DNA from: Bradyrhizobium sp. S69
GTDB lineage: Bacteria > Pseudomonadota > Alphaproteobacteria > Rhizobiales > Xanthobacteraceae
NCBI RefSeq assembly: GCF_009766005.1
Contig: NZ_LMUK01000041.1
Coordinates: 323,329-387,328, forward strand
Reading direction: 5' to 3'
Length of the DNA: 64,000 nt
The notes below the pieces were generated by a model. It saw nothing but the letters and a program-made list of their open reading frames with translations. It did no database searches and was not told where the DNA came from. Positions 1 through 9,159 of this stretch are shown here, piece after piece. A program made the position numbers and the translations under genes. Every line of letters starts with the position of its first letter. The first letter of the stretch is position 1.

Positions 1-10
1 TCAATTCATC

Positions 11-568
11 GTGCGAGACGACAACGCTCATCGAAAGCCGCTGCTGGTATTGCTTCTGCTCGCCCCGCTCGTCGCGGGCTGCGCGGGCGCGGGCGATATG
101 TTTTCGTCCGATCTTCTGTCCAAGGACGCGGAATGGTTTTCGCGCACCGGCCGGTTGAGCATCCGCAGCGTTTCGATCGAGACCCCGCCGCTGACCCCGA
201 ATAAGACGGTCACGGCGGACGACCTGGTCAGCACGGAAGGCTATTGCGCGGGCATGGCGCCGCCGGCCGGGTCCAACGCTCTGACCGAAGGCGCGGCCGG
301 TGCGCCGCCGCAGCCCTCGACAACAGGTACCGTGGCGCTCGGTCACACCGAATGCGACGTCGTGCGCGGCATCGGCGCACCCGGCAACGTCAATCTGTCC
401 AACAATGGGCGCGGCGATCGGGTGGCGGTGATCACCTATACCCAAGGGCAGCGCGCCGGCATCTATACGTTCACCGCCGGACGGCTGACCTCGATCGAGC
501 GCGGGCCGCAGGCCGAGGTGCAGCCGAAGCCGGTGAAGCCGAAGAAGAAAAAACCGGCGGCGACGTAG
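11..568 (+). CDS. Putative outer-membrane/periplasmic lipoprotein
   Basis: The 185-aa product starts at a GTG close to the window edge and has a lipoprotein signal: basic start, hydrophobic run, then lipobox LVAGC with the acylated Cys at residue 24. The mature part has no enzymatic motif that I recognise. Its middle (around residues 108-165) contains a conserved-looking stretch with TECDVVRGIGAPGNV and ends in GIYTFTAGRLTSIER. The tail is Lys/Pro-rich (KPVKPKKKK). It resembles conserved hypothetical lipoproteins of Bradyrhizobium, with no known function. The upstream context is cut off by the window, so a longer or different start cannot be excluded. Confidence 0.75.
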   Translation: MRDDNAHRKPLLVLLLLAPLVAGCAGAGDMFSSDLLSKDAEWFSRTGRLSIRSVSIETPPLTPNKTVTADDLVSTEGYCAGMAPPAGSNALTEGAAGAPPQPSTTGTVALGHTECDVVRGIGAPGNVNLSNNGRGDRVAVITYTQGQRAGIYTFTAGRLTSIERGPQAEVQPKPVKPKKKKPAAT

Positions 569-614
569 TCGCTATCGTAGCCCGGCTTTCGAGCCATTCT
601 CAGTCAGCCTCGGT

Positions 615-712
615 GCGTAGAGTGGGCAAAGGCGCACTTGCGCCGTGCCCACCATCGTTCGTCGTGCGTGCGATTGGTGGGCACGCTTCGCTTTGCCCGC
701 CCTACGATTTTC
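615..712. repeat. Intergenic palindromic repeat (GTGGGCAAAG family)
   Basis: The segment begins with gtagagtgggcaaag and ends with its near reverse complement ctttgcccgccctacg; inside it, cgtgcccacca and tggtgggcacg form further arms. The outer ends match those of another intergenic copy near 23037-23100. It lies between the converging lipoprotein and ABC-F genes and encodes nothing. This looks like a REP/BIME-type dispersed element. Confidence 0.6.
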
Positions 713-730
713 GAGCAGTTCTAAATCAGC

Positions 731-2608
731 TCAGCCCGTCGCTTCGTCGTATTGCGAACTTGCCACCAGCCATTCTTCCTCGGCGCGCAGCAATGCGCTG
801 GCCGCACCCGCGCGCGCCTTGCTGAGCTGGGCGGCCTGTTTCGGATCGCGCTTGAACAGGTCCGGCAGCGCCAGCGCGGTGTCGATTTTCGCGATGATGC
901 CGTTGATGCGGGCGATCTCGGCCTCGGCGTCGGAAATCTTCTGCTTCAGCGGCACGCGTTTTTCGGATTTCGCGCGCTGCGGCTTGTCGCGGCCGTTGCC
1001 GCGCTCGTTGCCGGCGCGGTCGCGCGAATTGGTGCGCATGCCGCGCGCCGACAACACCATGCGCCGGTAATCGTCGAGGTCGCCGTCATAGTCGGTGACG
1101 GTGTGGTCGGCCACCACCCATAATTGATCGGCGCAGGCTTCGATCAGATAGCGATCATGCGACACCATGATCACGGCGCCGGGGAATTCGTTGATCGCCT
1201 CGGCCAGCGCCGCGCGGCTGTCGATGTCGAGATGGTTGGTCGGCTCGTCGAGGATGATCATGTTGGGGCCGAAGAACGTCGCAAGCCCGAGCAACAGCCG
1301 GGCTTTTTCGCCGCCCGACAGGCTCTTGACGATGGTGTCGCCGGCTTTGCCGGAGAAGCCGATCGCGCCGACACGGGCGCGCACCTTGCTCTCGGGGGTA
1401 TCCGGCATCAGCTTGCGGACGTGATCGTAGGGCGAGCCGTCGAGATTGAGTTCATCGACCTGGTGCTGGGCGAAATAGCCGATCGAGAGTTTTTCGGCGC
1501 GGGTGACGTGGCCGGAGAACGGCGGCAGCTTGCCCGCCAGCAGTTTGACCAGCGTCGATTTGCCGTTGCCGTTGGAGCCGAGCAGGGCGATGCGGTCGTC
1601 GGTATCGATGCGCAGCGTGACGCGATTGAGCACCGGCTTTTTCGGATCGTAGCCGACCGAGACGTCATCGACCGCGATGATCGGCGGCGACAGCATCTTT
1701 TCCGGCGTGGGAAACGAGATTTCGCGCACGTCCTGCGTCACCAGCGCCGTCACCGGCTTCATCCGCTCCAGCATCTTGACGCGGGACTGGGCCTGGCGGG
1801 CCTTCGAGGCCTTGGCTTTGAAGCGGTCGACGAAGGCTTGCAGCCGCTTGCGCTCGTCGGCCTGCCGCCTGGCGTGCTTGGCATCGAGCATTTCGCGCGT
1901 CGCGCGCTGTTCCTCGAACGAGGAATAGCTGCCCTTGTAGAGCGTCAGCTTGCCGCGATCGAGATGCAGGATCTGGTCCACCGACGTATCGAGCAGGTCG
2001 CGGTCATGGCTGATGACGATCACGGTGCGCGGATAATTCGCCAGATGATCTTCCAGCCACAGCGTGCCCTCGAGATCGAGATAGTTGGTGGGTTCGTCGA
2101 GCAGCAGCAGGTCGGGTGCTGCGAACAGCGTCGCGGCAAGTGCGACCCGCATCCGCCAGCCACCGGAGAATTCCGAGCAGGATCGCGCCTGATCGGCGGT
2201 GGAAAATCCAAGGCCGGACAGGATCGCGGCGGCGCGGGCAGGGGCGGAGTGGGCGTCGATATCGACCAGCCGGGTCTGGATGTCGGCGATCCGCGCCGGA
2301 TCGTGCGCGGTCTCGGCCTCGTGCAGCAGGGCCGCGCGCTCCAGATCCGCCTTCAGCACTACGCTGATGAGGCTTTCCGGGCCGTCGGGCGCTTCCTGCG
2401 CGAGACTGCCGACACGCCACCTGGGCGGGATGGCGATGCTGCCGGTCTCGGTCGGCAATTCGCCGCGGATCGCATGAAACAGCGTCGATTTGCCGACGCC
2501 GTTGCGGCCGACAAAGCCGACGCGGGCGCCGGGCACGATCTGCACGGAGCTATCCTCGATCAGGAGCCGTCCGGCGATCCGGATCGATATGTCGGTGATT
2601 GAAAGCAT
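731..2608 (-). CDS. ABC-F family ATPase (YheS-like)
   Basis: This 625-aa soluble protein has two ABC nucleotide-binding domains and no membrane segment, as in translation-associated ABC-F proteins. Domain 1 has Walker A GRNGVGKST (34-42), signature FSGGWRMRVALA (around 147) and Walker B LLLLDEPTNYLDL (around 167-179). A basic, charged linker (about 238-290) follows, as expected for the P-site tRNA interaction motif. Domain 2 has GSNGNGKST (344-352), LSGGEKA (430) and MIILDEPTNHLDI (450-462). The C-terminal 110 residues are charged and probably coiled coil. Length and the NYLDL/WLEDHL pattern fit the YheS/Uup branch. Family members bind ribosomes; the specific role here is inferred. Confidence 0.9.
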   Translation of the reverse strand: MLSITDISIRIAGRLLIEDSSVQIVPGARVGFVGRNGVGKSTLFHAIRGELPTETGSIAIPPRWRVGSLAQEAPDGPESLISVVLKADLERAALLHEAETAHDPARIADIQTRLVDIDAHSAPARAAAILSGLGFSTADQARSCSEFSGGWRMRVALAATLFAAPDLLLLDEPTNYLDLEGTLWLEDHLANYPRTVIVISHDRDLLDTSVDQILHLDRGKLTLYKGSYSSFEEQRATREMLDAKHARRQADERKRLQAFVDRFKAKASKARQAQSRVKMLERMKPVTALVTQDVREISFPTPEKMLSPPIIAVDDVSVGYDPKKPVLNRVTLRIDTDDRIALLGSNGNGKSTLVKLLAGKLPPFSGHVTRAEKLSIGYFAQHQVDELNLDGSPYDHVRKLMPDTPESKVRARVGAIGFSGKAGDTIVKSLSGGEKARLLLGLATFFGPNMIILDEPTNHLDIDSRAALAEAINEFPGAVIMVSHDRYLIEACADQLWVVADHTVTDYDGDLDDYRRMVLSARGMRTNSRDRAGNERGNGRDKPQRAKSEKRVPLKQKISDAEAEIARINGIIAKIDTALALPDLFKRDPKQAAQLSKARAGAASALLRAEEEWLVASSQYDEATG

Positions 2609-2699
2609 GCGGCCTTGTCACCGCTGCCGAGACCAAACGCAACCTGTTTATCGGCAAAATATCGCGCGAAATGTCACCTTGCCGGCTGGTTTCGGCCGG

Positions 2700-2885
2700 C
2701 TAGCTTCGTGCGCGGCTTTCGTGATCGCGCTGGCGCAATTGGTCGATCAGATCTTCAAGGCGGGAGGATCGCTGCAGCGGCTCGGGCTGCAGGTCACGTC
2801 GCAGCCGCTCGCCGACAGCATCGCAAATCGATCTGCTGGTGGCGCGATCGAGCGTCTTGCTGGGGTCGTCGGTTCGGCTGCTCAT
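2700..2885 (-). CDS. Small conserved hypothetical protein (weakly NepR-like)
   Basis: The chosen start (second of two adjacent ATGs, after a GGACGGA-like ribosome site) gives 61 aa. The protein is charged, with a helical core: DRATSRSICDAVGERLRRDL followed by EPL and a closing RLEDLIDQLRQ. The pattern IG/VG-xx-LR ... P/L ... R-xx-LI-xx-L recalls the NepR anti-sigma family of alphaproteobacteria, but it is divergent, and no phyR or ecfG gene is nearby. Treat the NepR link as a weak inference. It sits divergently from nothing and about 90 bp upstream of the ABC-F gene on the same strand. Confidence 0.5.
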   Translation of the reverse strand: MSSRTDDPSKTLDRATSRSICDAVGERLRRDLQPEPLQRSSRLEDLIDQLRQRDHESRARS

Positions 2886-3010
2886 CATCGGTTCCGTCCA
2901 GATGTCCGCTGGGTGACACAGCATCAAGTCGCAGTGATCAAAAATGTTTCACGTCCACGTAACATTGCGTGCCCGCTTGCCAAAAGACGCATAGCTGGTT
3001 CCCGCCACAG

Positions 3011-3047
3011 AAAAGAGCCCCGGCGCTGGCGCGGCCGGGGCTCTTTG
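3011..3047 (-). terminator. Rho-independent terminator
   Basis: Perfect 12-bp arms aaagagccccgg (3012-3023) and ccggggctcttt (3035-3046) enclose an 11-nt loop. Read on the minus strand, the hairpin lies just after the stop codon of the Gly/Trp-rich secreted protein and ends in TTTTCT. Confidence 0.75.
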
Positions 3048-3070
3048 GCGGCTCGATCGGTCGATCGAGG

Positions 3071-3337
3071 TTAATAGCAGCGGTTGATCAGGCGCCAGCG
3101 CGGTCCCCAGGGCGTCGGGACCAGTTGCCTGACATAGCAGCCGCCGTAGCCGGATCCGTAATAGGCCGGGCCGCCGACATAGAAGCGCGGGCCGCCCCAG
3201 CCGCGATGCCAGCCGCCGCCGCCATGCCACCCACCGTGCCAGCCACCGCCACCCCAGGCCGAGGCGGAGGTCGGCGCCAATGCGGCCGCGCCCAGCGACA
3301 GCGCGGCAACTGCAACAAGCGAGAGTTTGCGTAACAT
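3071..3337 (-). CDS. Small Gly/Trp/His-rich secreted protein
   Basis: The 88-aa product starts at the ATG preceded by TTGAGGAGACAACCC, where GAGGAG is the ribosome site; an upstream in-frame TTG overlaps that site and is unlikely. Residues 1 to about 25 form a clear signal peptide ending in ASA. The mature part is low-complexity (GGGGWHGGWHGGGGWHRGWGG) and then carries two cysteines in YGGCYV and RLINRCY. Such proteins are common in Bradyrhizobium and have no established function. A strong terminator follows directly. Confidence 0.75.
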   Translation of the reverse strand: MLRKLSLVAVAALSLGAAALAPTSASAWGGGGWHGGWHGGGGWHRGWGGPRFYVGGPAYYGSGYGGCYVRQLVPTPWGPRWRLINRCY

Positions 3338-3614
3338 GGGTTGTCTCCTCAAGGTTTGGCGCCACCGGCGCCGCTGAGATCGTGGTCCCGGACGCCTTGC
3401 CTTGATCCCGCAAGGGGGGGTGGAAGGCGCTCGGTTGATCGCAGGTTAGGCCTGGCAAAATGAACCGGACCCGCACGCGCGTTTCAGAATGGGTTCACCT
3501 TGGTGAAATCGCGGTAATTTTGGGCAGCAACGGGCTCGCCGGATCGCTTGCCGTCCCGCGATGGCGCCGATATAAGCGCCGCAACTCCCACCAGCGGTTT
3601 TCAAGGACGAGATC

Positions 3615-4037
3615 ATGGCGATTGAACGCACCTTTTCGATTATCAAGCCGGACGCGACCGAGCGTAATTTGACCGGCGCGATCAACGCGCTGATCGAGAA
3701 GGCCGGCCTGCGCATCGTGGCCCAGAAGCGCATTCGGATGACCCGCGAACAGGCCGGGACCTTCTATGCCGTCCACAAGGCGCGGCCGTTCTTCGGCGAA
3801 CTGGTCGATTTCATGATTTCCGCGCCGGTCGTCGTTCAGGTGCTCGAGGGTGAAAACGCCGTGCTGAAACATCGCGACGTGATGGGCGCGACCGATCCTT
3901 CGAAGGCGGCCGACGGCACCATCCGCAAGCTGCATGCGAAGTCGATCGGCGAGAACTCGGTGCATGGTTCGGACGCCGCCGAGACCGCCGCGATCGAAAT
4001 CGCGCAGTTTTTCTCGGGCAACGAAATCGTCGGCTGA
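3615..4037 (+). CDS. ndk: Nucleoside diphosphate kinase
   Basis: The 140-aa enzyme transfers the terminal phosphate of ATP to nucleoside diphosphates through a phosphohistidine. The family hallmarks are visible: IIKPDAT at residues 9-15 (nucleotide-contacting Lys11) and the active-site motif NSVHGSD with His117. Length is typical of the bacterial family. The start ATG follows AAGGACGAGATC. It is cytoplasmic and single copy here, with no obvious operon partner; the TerC-like gene starts 70 bp downstream. Confidence 0.97.
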   Translation: MAIERTFSIIKPDATERNLTGAINALIEKAGLRIVAQKRIRMTREQAGTFYAVHKARPFFGELVDFMISAPVVVQVLEGENAVLKHRDVMGATDPSKAADGTIRKLHAKSIGENSVHGSDAAETAAIEIAQFFSGNEIVG

Positions 4038-4107
4038 TCACGCTGACACCGGCGCGCTCTTCGGCTGACATCAGCCGCAAGGGCCGTCGGGCCAACAGGG
4101 GCGGGCT

Positions 4108-4974
4108 GTGAACGGACTATTGCAGGTCTTTGACCCCGCCAGCGTCGGCGCCGTGCTGACGCAATTCAAGGTCGATCTGCAAACACCGACATTCTGGCTG
4201 GCGGTCGGCAAGATCATCTGGATCAACGTGCTGCTGTCGGGCGACAACGCGCTTGTGATCGCGATGGCGTGCCGTGGCCTGGCGCCCCGGCAACGCGTCT
4301 GGGGCATGACGATCGGCGCCGGCATCGCGGTGATCCTGCTGATCGTCTTCACCGGCATCGTCGCGCGGCTGCTGGTGCTGCCCTATCTGAAGCTGGTCGG
4401 CGGCCTTGCGCTATTGGTGATCGCGGCCAAGCTTCTGGTGCCCGAAGACGAAGGCGATGACGTCACCGCGGGCACCAGCCTGTGGCACGCGATTCAGATC
4501 GTCGTGATCGCCGACATCGTCATGAGCCTCGACAACGTCATCGCGGTGGCTGCCGCCGCCAATGGCGAAATTCCGCTACTGATCCTTGGTCTTGCCGTCA
4601 GCATCCCGATGATCATCGCCGGTGCCGCGCTGATCATGCTGGTGCTCGACCGGTTTCCGATCCTGATCTGGCTCGGCGCGATCTTGCTGGGCTGGATCGC
4701 CGGCGACGTGATCGCGACCGATCCGGCCGATCATCCGTTCCTGCAACGGCTGCTGGATGGCCAGATCGCCTTCAATCTCGATGCGACCTCGTCGATTTTC
4801 AATTGGTCGCCGCACATCCGGCTCAATGGCGACATCGACGAATATGTCTGCTCGATCCTCGGCGCGATCACCGTGCTGGTGGTCGGCTCGATCTGGCGGC
4901 GGCGCAAGCTGCGCCAGCTCAAAAAGCCCGCGCTTTCGGTCGCGAGCGAAGCGGCACCGCCGCTCGACCGTTAG
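4108..4974 (+). CDS. TerC family integral membrane protein (YjbE-like)
   Basis: The 288-aa protein starts at GTG after AGGGGCGGG. It has about seven hydrophobic segments. The two family motifs with buried acids are present: LLSGDNALVIAMA (about residues 43-55) and IVMSLDNVIAVAAAAN (about 137-152), an internal-duplication signature of TerC/YjbE proteins. Members are implicated in metal export, especially Mn(II) supply to exported enzymes, or in tellurite resistance. No ter cluster is nearby, so metal handling is the safer inference. The C-terminal 30 residues are cytoplasmic and basic. Confidence 0.85.
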   Translation: MNGLLQVFDPASVGAVLTQFKVDLQTPTFWLAVGKIIWINVLLSGDNALVIAMACRGLAPRQRVWGMTIGAGIAVILLIVFTGIVARLLVLPYLKLVGGLALLVIAAKLLVPEDEGDDVTAGTSLWHAIQIVVIADIVMSLDNVIAVAAAANGEIPLLILGLAVSIPMIIAGAALIMLVLDRFPILIWLGAILLGWIAGDVIATDPADHPFLQRLLDGQIAFNLDATSSIFNWSPHIRLNGDIDEYVCSILGAITVLVVGSIWRRRKLRQLKKPALSVASEAAPPLDR

Positions 4975-4986
4975 CGGCGGGATCGT

Positions 4987-5190
4987 CTAGCGCCTCGCCG
5001 TCAGCGCATCGCGCGCCTTTTCCAGCGCTTCGAGTTCGGCGTTTTGCTGTTCGATCCGCTCCGCGATCCGCTCTTCGTTGCGATCACCCGAAGCGCCCGC
5101 GGCCTGCTCGATCAATTGCCGGATGTTGTCCCGGGTTATGGCCATGCGATCTTCCAGTTCAGCCAACGATAATGCGCTGTAGTCGGTCAT
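4987..5190 (-). CDS. Small coiled-coil protein, unknown function
   Basis: This 67-aa soluble protein is almost entirely helical and charged: LAELEDRMAITRDNIRQLIE, then EERIAERIEQQNAELEALEKARDAL, with heptad-like spacing of Leu/Ile/Ala. There is no signal peptide or cysteine. It resembles small conserved proteins of Bradyrhizobiaceae without assigned function. The gene is convergent with the TerC gene (12-bp gap) and lies about 100 bp downstream of ppx on the same strand. Confidence 0.65.
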   Translation of the reverse strand: MTDYSALSLAELEDRMAITRDNIRQLIEQAAGASGDRNEERIAERIEQQNAELEALEKARDALTARR

Positions 5191-5287
5191 CGCGTTCTCC
5201 GATCATGTGCTTCGCGCGAAATTAGCCACGCCCGCACCCGGGAGCTATCGATATATTTCAGCGCGTGGGCTGGAACATTTCGGCGGG

Positions 5288-6790
5288 TCAGCGCCGCACG
5301 ATCGATCCCGAGCGGCCGAGCAGCCGCGCCAGTTGCTTGAAGCGGCTGCCGACGCGATCGGCGACGAGATCGACCAGCCGGTGTTCGAACATCAGCATCA
5401 GCTTGCGGTCGTGGCTGCGAAAATGCGTGGCCGGCAGCACGCCCGGCCGTGCCGCCGATACCAGATGGGCGACCCGGAAGGCTGCGCCGAGCATGCGCGC
5501 GCGCTCGACCATCGCCGGCGGCAACAAGGCGCGCATCAGCGCCGGTGGTTCGTTTTCCTCGCTCAGGCCGGCATAGCGATAGAACACCGACAGCGCGATG
5601 AAGACCCGGCCCTGATGGCTGATCGAGCCGAAATTTCCGTTGATGATGAGACCGAGCGTTTCCTCGCCGCGGTGATCGGGATGCGCGCGCCACCCGATGT
5701 CCGACAGCAGGCAGGCGGCGTGGCGCAGGCGGCGTTCCTCCTCGGTTTCGCGTAGCTTTGTCACCCTGACCAAGCGATCGGTCCAGCCGATCAGTTCCTG
5801 GGCATGGCGCGCCGAGCGCGATAGCAATTGGTTGAGGTCCTGCGCGGCGCAGATCAATCCGTCCTTGGCGTGCTCGGCCTGCGGCAGCATTTCATAGAGC
5901 AGGCCTTCGCGCACGCCGAAGGTCGAGAACACGATGGTCTTCGGCTTGGCGACGCGGATGATGTGTTCGAGCACCAGTGCCGCATAGGTCAAAAGCGGAC
6001 GCCGCGCGTCGGCGACGACTTCGATATTGGCCAGCATGTTGGTCGATGCGAGGCGGCGCAGCCGCTGCGCGAAATCGAGCGCCTCCGCGGCCGGAAGCGA
6101 ATAGCCGTGCATCACCCGCAACGGATAGCCGCTTTGCACGATGTGGATGCGCGCCAGCGCACGCCAGGTGCCGCCGACCGCGTAGAAAGTACGGCCGCGG
6201 CCGGCCTTGAGCTGGGCTACGCCGACGAGATCGGCGCTGACGATGCGCTCGGCGCGCTTGAGCGATTTATGCGACGAATCCTGCAACGCCAGGCTGCCCA
6301 GCGGCAGCGTCACGCCGCTGCGCGCGCGGTTGCCGCGGACATCGATCAGTTCGAGCGAGCCGCCGCCGAGATCGCCGACGATGCCGTCGGGATTGTGGAT
6401 GCCTGAAACCACGCCAAGCGCCGACAGCCTGGCCTCGCGCGGTCCCGACAGGATATCGATCGGTACGCCGCAAATACGTTCGGCCTTGGCGATGAATTCG
6501 GCGCCATTGCTGGCATCGCGGCAGGCGGCGGTGGCGATCGCAAAAACCCGACCGACCTGCTGCACCCTGCACAGCGCGCGAAACCGCCGCAGCGACGTCA
6601 GCGCCTTGGCCACCGCATCGGGCGCCAACAGCCCGGTGCTCTGGACTTCGCGGCCCAGCCCGCACAGGGCCTTCTCGTTGAAGACGGTCACGAGGCTGCG
6701 GGCGATCGATGCGTAGACGACAAGACGCACCGAGTTCGAGCCGATGTCGATGACCGCGACGCTGGACGCGCGTTTACGCGGTCGCTTCAC
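5288..6790 (-). CDS. ppx: Exopolyphosphatase (Ppx/GppA family)
   Basis: The 500-aa enzyme removes terminal phosphates from polyphosphate, and some family members also hydrolyse pppGpp. The N-terminal ASKHA-fold ATPase-like domain shows the phosphate-1 motif DIGSNSVRLVVY (15-26), ATAACRDASNG (86-96) and the phosphate-2 motif DLGGGSLE (140-147). The C-terminal half is the helical HD-like extension typical of alphaproteobacterial Ppx2-type proteins. It starts 12 bp after the ppk stop, so the two opposing activities are almost certainly co-transcribed. Confidence 0.95.
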   Translation of the reverse strand: MKRPRKRASSVAVIDIGSNSVRLVVYASIARSLVTVFNEKALCGLGREVQSTGLLAPDAVAKALTSLRRFRALCRVQQVGRVFAIATAACRDASNGAEFIAKAERICGVPIDILSGPREARLSALGVVSGIHNPDGIVGDLGGGSLELIDVRGNRARSGVTLPLGSLALQDSSHKSLKRAERIVSADLVGVAQLKAGRGRTFYAVGGTWRALARIHIVQSGYPLRVMHGYSLPAAEALDFAQRLRRLASTNMLANIEVVADARRPLLTYAALVLEHIIRVAKPKTIVFSTFGVREGLLYEMLPQAEHAKDGLICAAQDLNQLLSRSARHAQELIGWTDRLVRVTKLRETEEERRLRHAACLLSDIGWRAHPDHRGEETLGLIINGNFGSISHQGRVFIALSVFYRYAGLSEENEPPALMRALLPPAMVERARMLGAAFRVAHLVSAARPGVLPATHFRSHDRKLMLMFEHRLVDLVADRVGSRFKQLARLLGRSGSIVRR

Positions 6791-6802
6791 CTTGGAAACC
6801 CC

Positions 6803-9001
6803 TCATGAAGATTGCTGACGTTCGTTGCGGCGCGTGAGGCGTCGCGGCGAAGATTCCTTGAGCGACTTTCCACGGCCAGACAGACTCGGATTCGTCATGA
6901 AATAGTTGTGCAGATTGAAAGGCTCTTCGCCTTTCGCGGCCTTCATACGCGTTGAGGACCCGTCCGGCAACAATTGCCAGCTTTGCTCGGTGTCCTTCAG
7001 ATTGGCGACCATGATCTGTTCGAGAACCTGCTGATGCACCGTGGGATTTTGCAGCGGACAGAGCACTTCGACGCGGCGGTCGAGGTTGCGCGGCATCATG
7101 TCGGCCGACGAGATATACACAGCAGCTTTCGCACCGGGCAGGCCCTGTCCCATGCCGAAGCAATAAATCCGGCCATGTTCCAGGAAACGGCCGATGATCG
7201 ATTTGACGCGGATGTTTTCCGAAAGCCCTGATATGCCCGGCCGCAGGCAGCAGATGCCGCGTACCACCAATTCGATCGGCACGCCGGCCTGCGAGGCCTC
7301 GTACAGCGCGTCGATGATGTCGGGGTCGACCAGCGAGTTCATCTTCATCCAGATCGCCGCCGGCTTGCCGTGGCGCGCGAAGTTGGTCTCGCCGCGAATA
7401 TGCTCGAGCATGCGCTTGCGCAGGGTCAGCGGCGATACCGCCATCTTCTCGATGTCGCTCGGCTCGGCGTAACCGGTGATGTAGTTGAAGACCCGCGCGG
7501 CGTCGCGTCCGATGATCGGGTCGGAGGTAAAGTAGGAGAGGTCAGTGTAGATCCGCGCGGTCACCGGATGATAATTGCCGGTGCCGGTGTGGACATAGGT
7601 GGTAAGGCTGCCGCCCTCGCGACGCACGATCAGCGACAGCTTGGCGTGGGTTTTAAGTTCGATGAATCCGTACACCACCTGCACGCCGGCGCGTTCCAGG
7701 TCGCGCGCCCAGCGGATGTTGGCTTCCTCGTCGAACCGCGCCTTGAGTTCGATCAACGCCGTCACTGATTTTCCGGCCTCGGCGGCCTCCGCCAGCGCGC
7801 GCACGATCGGTGAGTTGTTCGAGGTACGATAGAGCGTCTGCTTAATGGCGACGACATCGGGATCGCGCGCCGCCTGTTGCAGGAACTGCACGACGACATC
7901 GAACGATTCGTAAGGGTGATGGACGATCAGGTCTTTCTGCCGGATCGCGGCGAAGATATCGCCGCCATGATCGCGCACGCGCTCGGGATGGCGCGGCACG
8001 TAGGGCACGAATTCGAGATCGGGGCGATCGAGCCTTGTGAGTTGCGACAGTTCGTTCATCGCCAGCACGCCATCGACCAGCAGCACCTCGTCGGGGGCGG
8101 TCGACAGCGCATGTTGCACGAAGGCGCGTAATTCCTCGGGCATCTTGGCTTCGATTTCGAGCCGGATCACCGATCCGCGCCGCCGCCGCTTCAGCGCGGT
8201 TTCGAACAGCCGCACCAGATCCTCGGCTTCTTCCTCGATTTCGAGTTCGGAATCCCGGATGATGCGGAACGCGCCCTGGCCCTTGACGGTGTAGCCGGGG
8301 AATAGCCGGCCGATGAACAGGCCGGTGGCTTCTTCCAGCGTGATCACTCGCACCGCGCCGTCCTTGCCGGCGGGTATCCGGATGAAGCGGTCGATCTTGC
8401 CGGGCATACGAATGAGCGCGTTCATCGGCTTGCCGTCGGACACCCGCGCCAGATGCAGCGCGACGGTAAAGCCGAGGCTCGGGATGAACGGGAAGGGATG
8501 GGCCGGATCGATCGCCAGCGGCGTCAGCAGCGGGAAAATGTTGTGGAGGAAATGGTCCTCGATCCAGCTCCGCTCGGTCTTGGTGACATCGCGGCCGTCG
8601 ACCAGGACGATGCCGACACCTTTGAGGATGACGCGCAGATCGCGCCAGATCGCCTGCTGATCGCTGCCAAGCTTGGAGACAGCGTCGTTGATCAGGACCA
8701 GCTGCTCGGAGGGCGTCAGGCCGTCGGGGCTGCGCTCGGTGATGCCTTCGCGGACCTGGGCCTTGATGCCGGCAACCCGGACCATGAAGAACTCATCAAG
8801 GTTGTTGGCGGAAATCGACAGGAACCTGACCCGCTCCAGCGCGGGATGGCCGGAATTGACCGACTCCTCGAGGACCCGCCGGTTGAAATGGAGCCAGGAC
8901 AGTTCGCGATTGATGAAGCGCTCAGGGCTGTCGGCCATCGGTGAAGCAGACTGTTGAGGCTGTTCTTTTTCTTTGATTACAATGGCTTGTTCGGATTCCA
9001 T
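6803..9001 (-). CDS. ppk: Polyphosphate kinase 1
   Basis: The 732-aa enzyme makes polyphosphate from ATP. The N-terminal domain begins with RFINRELSWLHFNRRVLEE (28-46). The phospholipase-D-like catalytic half contains the autophosphorylated histidine in ELKTHAKLSLI (His452) and the second conserved histidine in FLEHGRIYCFG (about 617). IKQTLYRTSNNSPIV (387-401) is the family signature. Length matches PPK1. It lies in a minus-strand run pgsA-hdaA-ppk-ppx, 158 bp downstream of hdaA and 12 bp upstream of ppx. Confidence 0.97.
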   Translation of the reverse strand: MESEQAIVIKEKEQPQQSASPMADSPERFINRELSWLHFNRRVLEESVNSGHPALERVRFLSISANNLDEFFMVRVAGIKAQVREGITERSPDGLTPSEQLVLINDAVSKLGSDQQAIWRDLRVILKGVGIVLVDGRDVTKTERSWIEDHFLHNIFPLLTPLAIDPAHPFPFIPSLGFTVALHLARVSDGKPMNALIRMPGKIDRFIRIPAGKDGAVRVITLEEATGLFIGRLFPGYTVKGQGAFRIIRDSELEIEEEAEDLVRLFETALKRRRRGSVIRLEIEAKMPEELRAFVQHALSTAPDEVLLVDGVLAMNELSQLTRLDRPDLEFVPYVPRHPERVRDHGGDIFAAIRQKDLIVHHPYESFDVVVQFLQQAARDPDVVAIKQTLYRTSNNSPIVRALAEAAEAGKSVTALIELKARFDEEANIRWARDLERAGVQVVYGFIELKTHAKLSLIVRREGGSLTTYVHTGTGNYHPVTARIYTDLSYFTSDPIIGRDAARVFNYITGYAEPSDIEKMAVSPLTLRKRMLEHIRGETNFARHGKPAAIWMKMNSLVDPDIIDALYEASQAGVPIELVVRGICCLRPGISGLSENIRVKSIIGRFLEHGRIYCFGMGQGLPGAKAAVYISSADMMPRNLDRRVEVLCPLQNPTVHQQVLEQIMVANLKDTEQSWQLLPDGSSTRMKAAKGEEPFNLHNYFMTNPSLSGRGKSLKESSPRRLTRRNERQQSS

Positions 9002-9159
9002 CAGAATTCAATCCATCTCGAGACCGGAGGCGGCCCGGCCTGTGGCGAATGCGCACAAACCATGTGTTACTGCGATGACGTTTCGATGACATTGACGTTC
9101 CTGGCGCAGGTGCCGTCAAGGCGAACCGGCCCGGACGGACCCGGCATCGAGCCTGACGA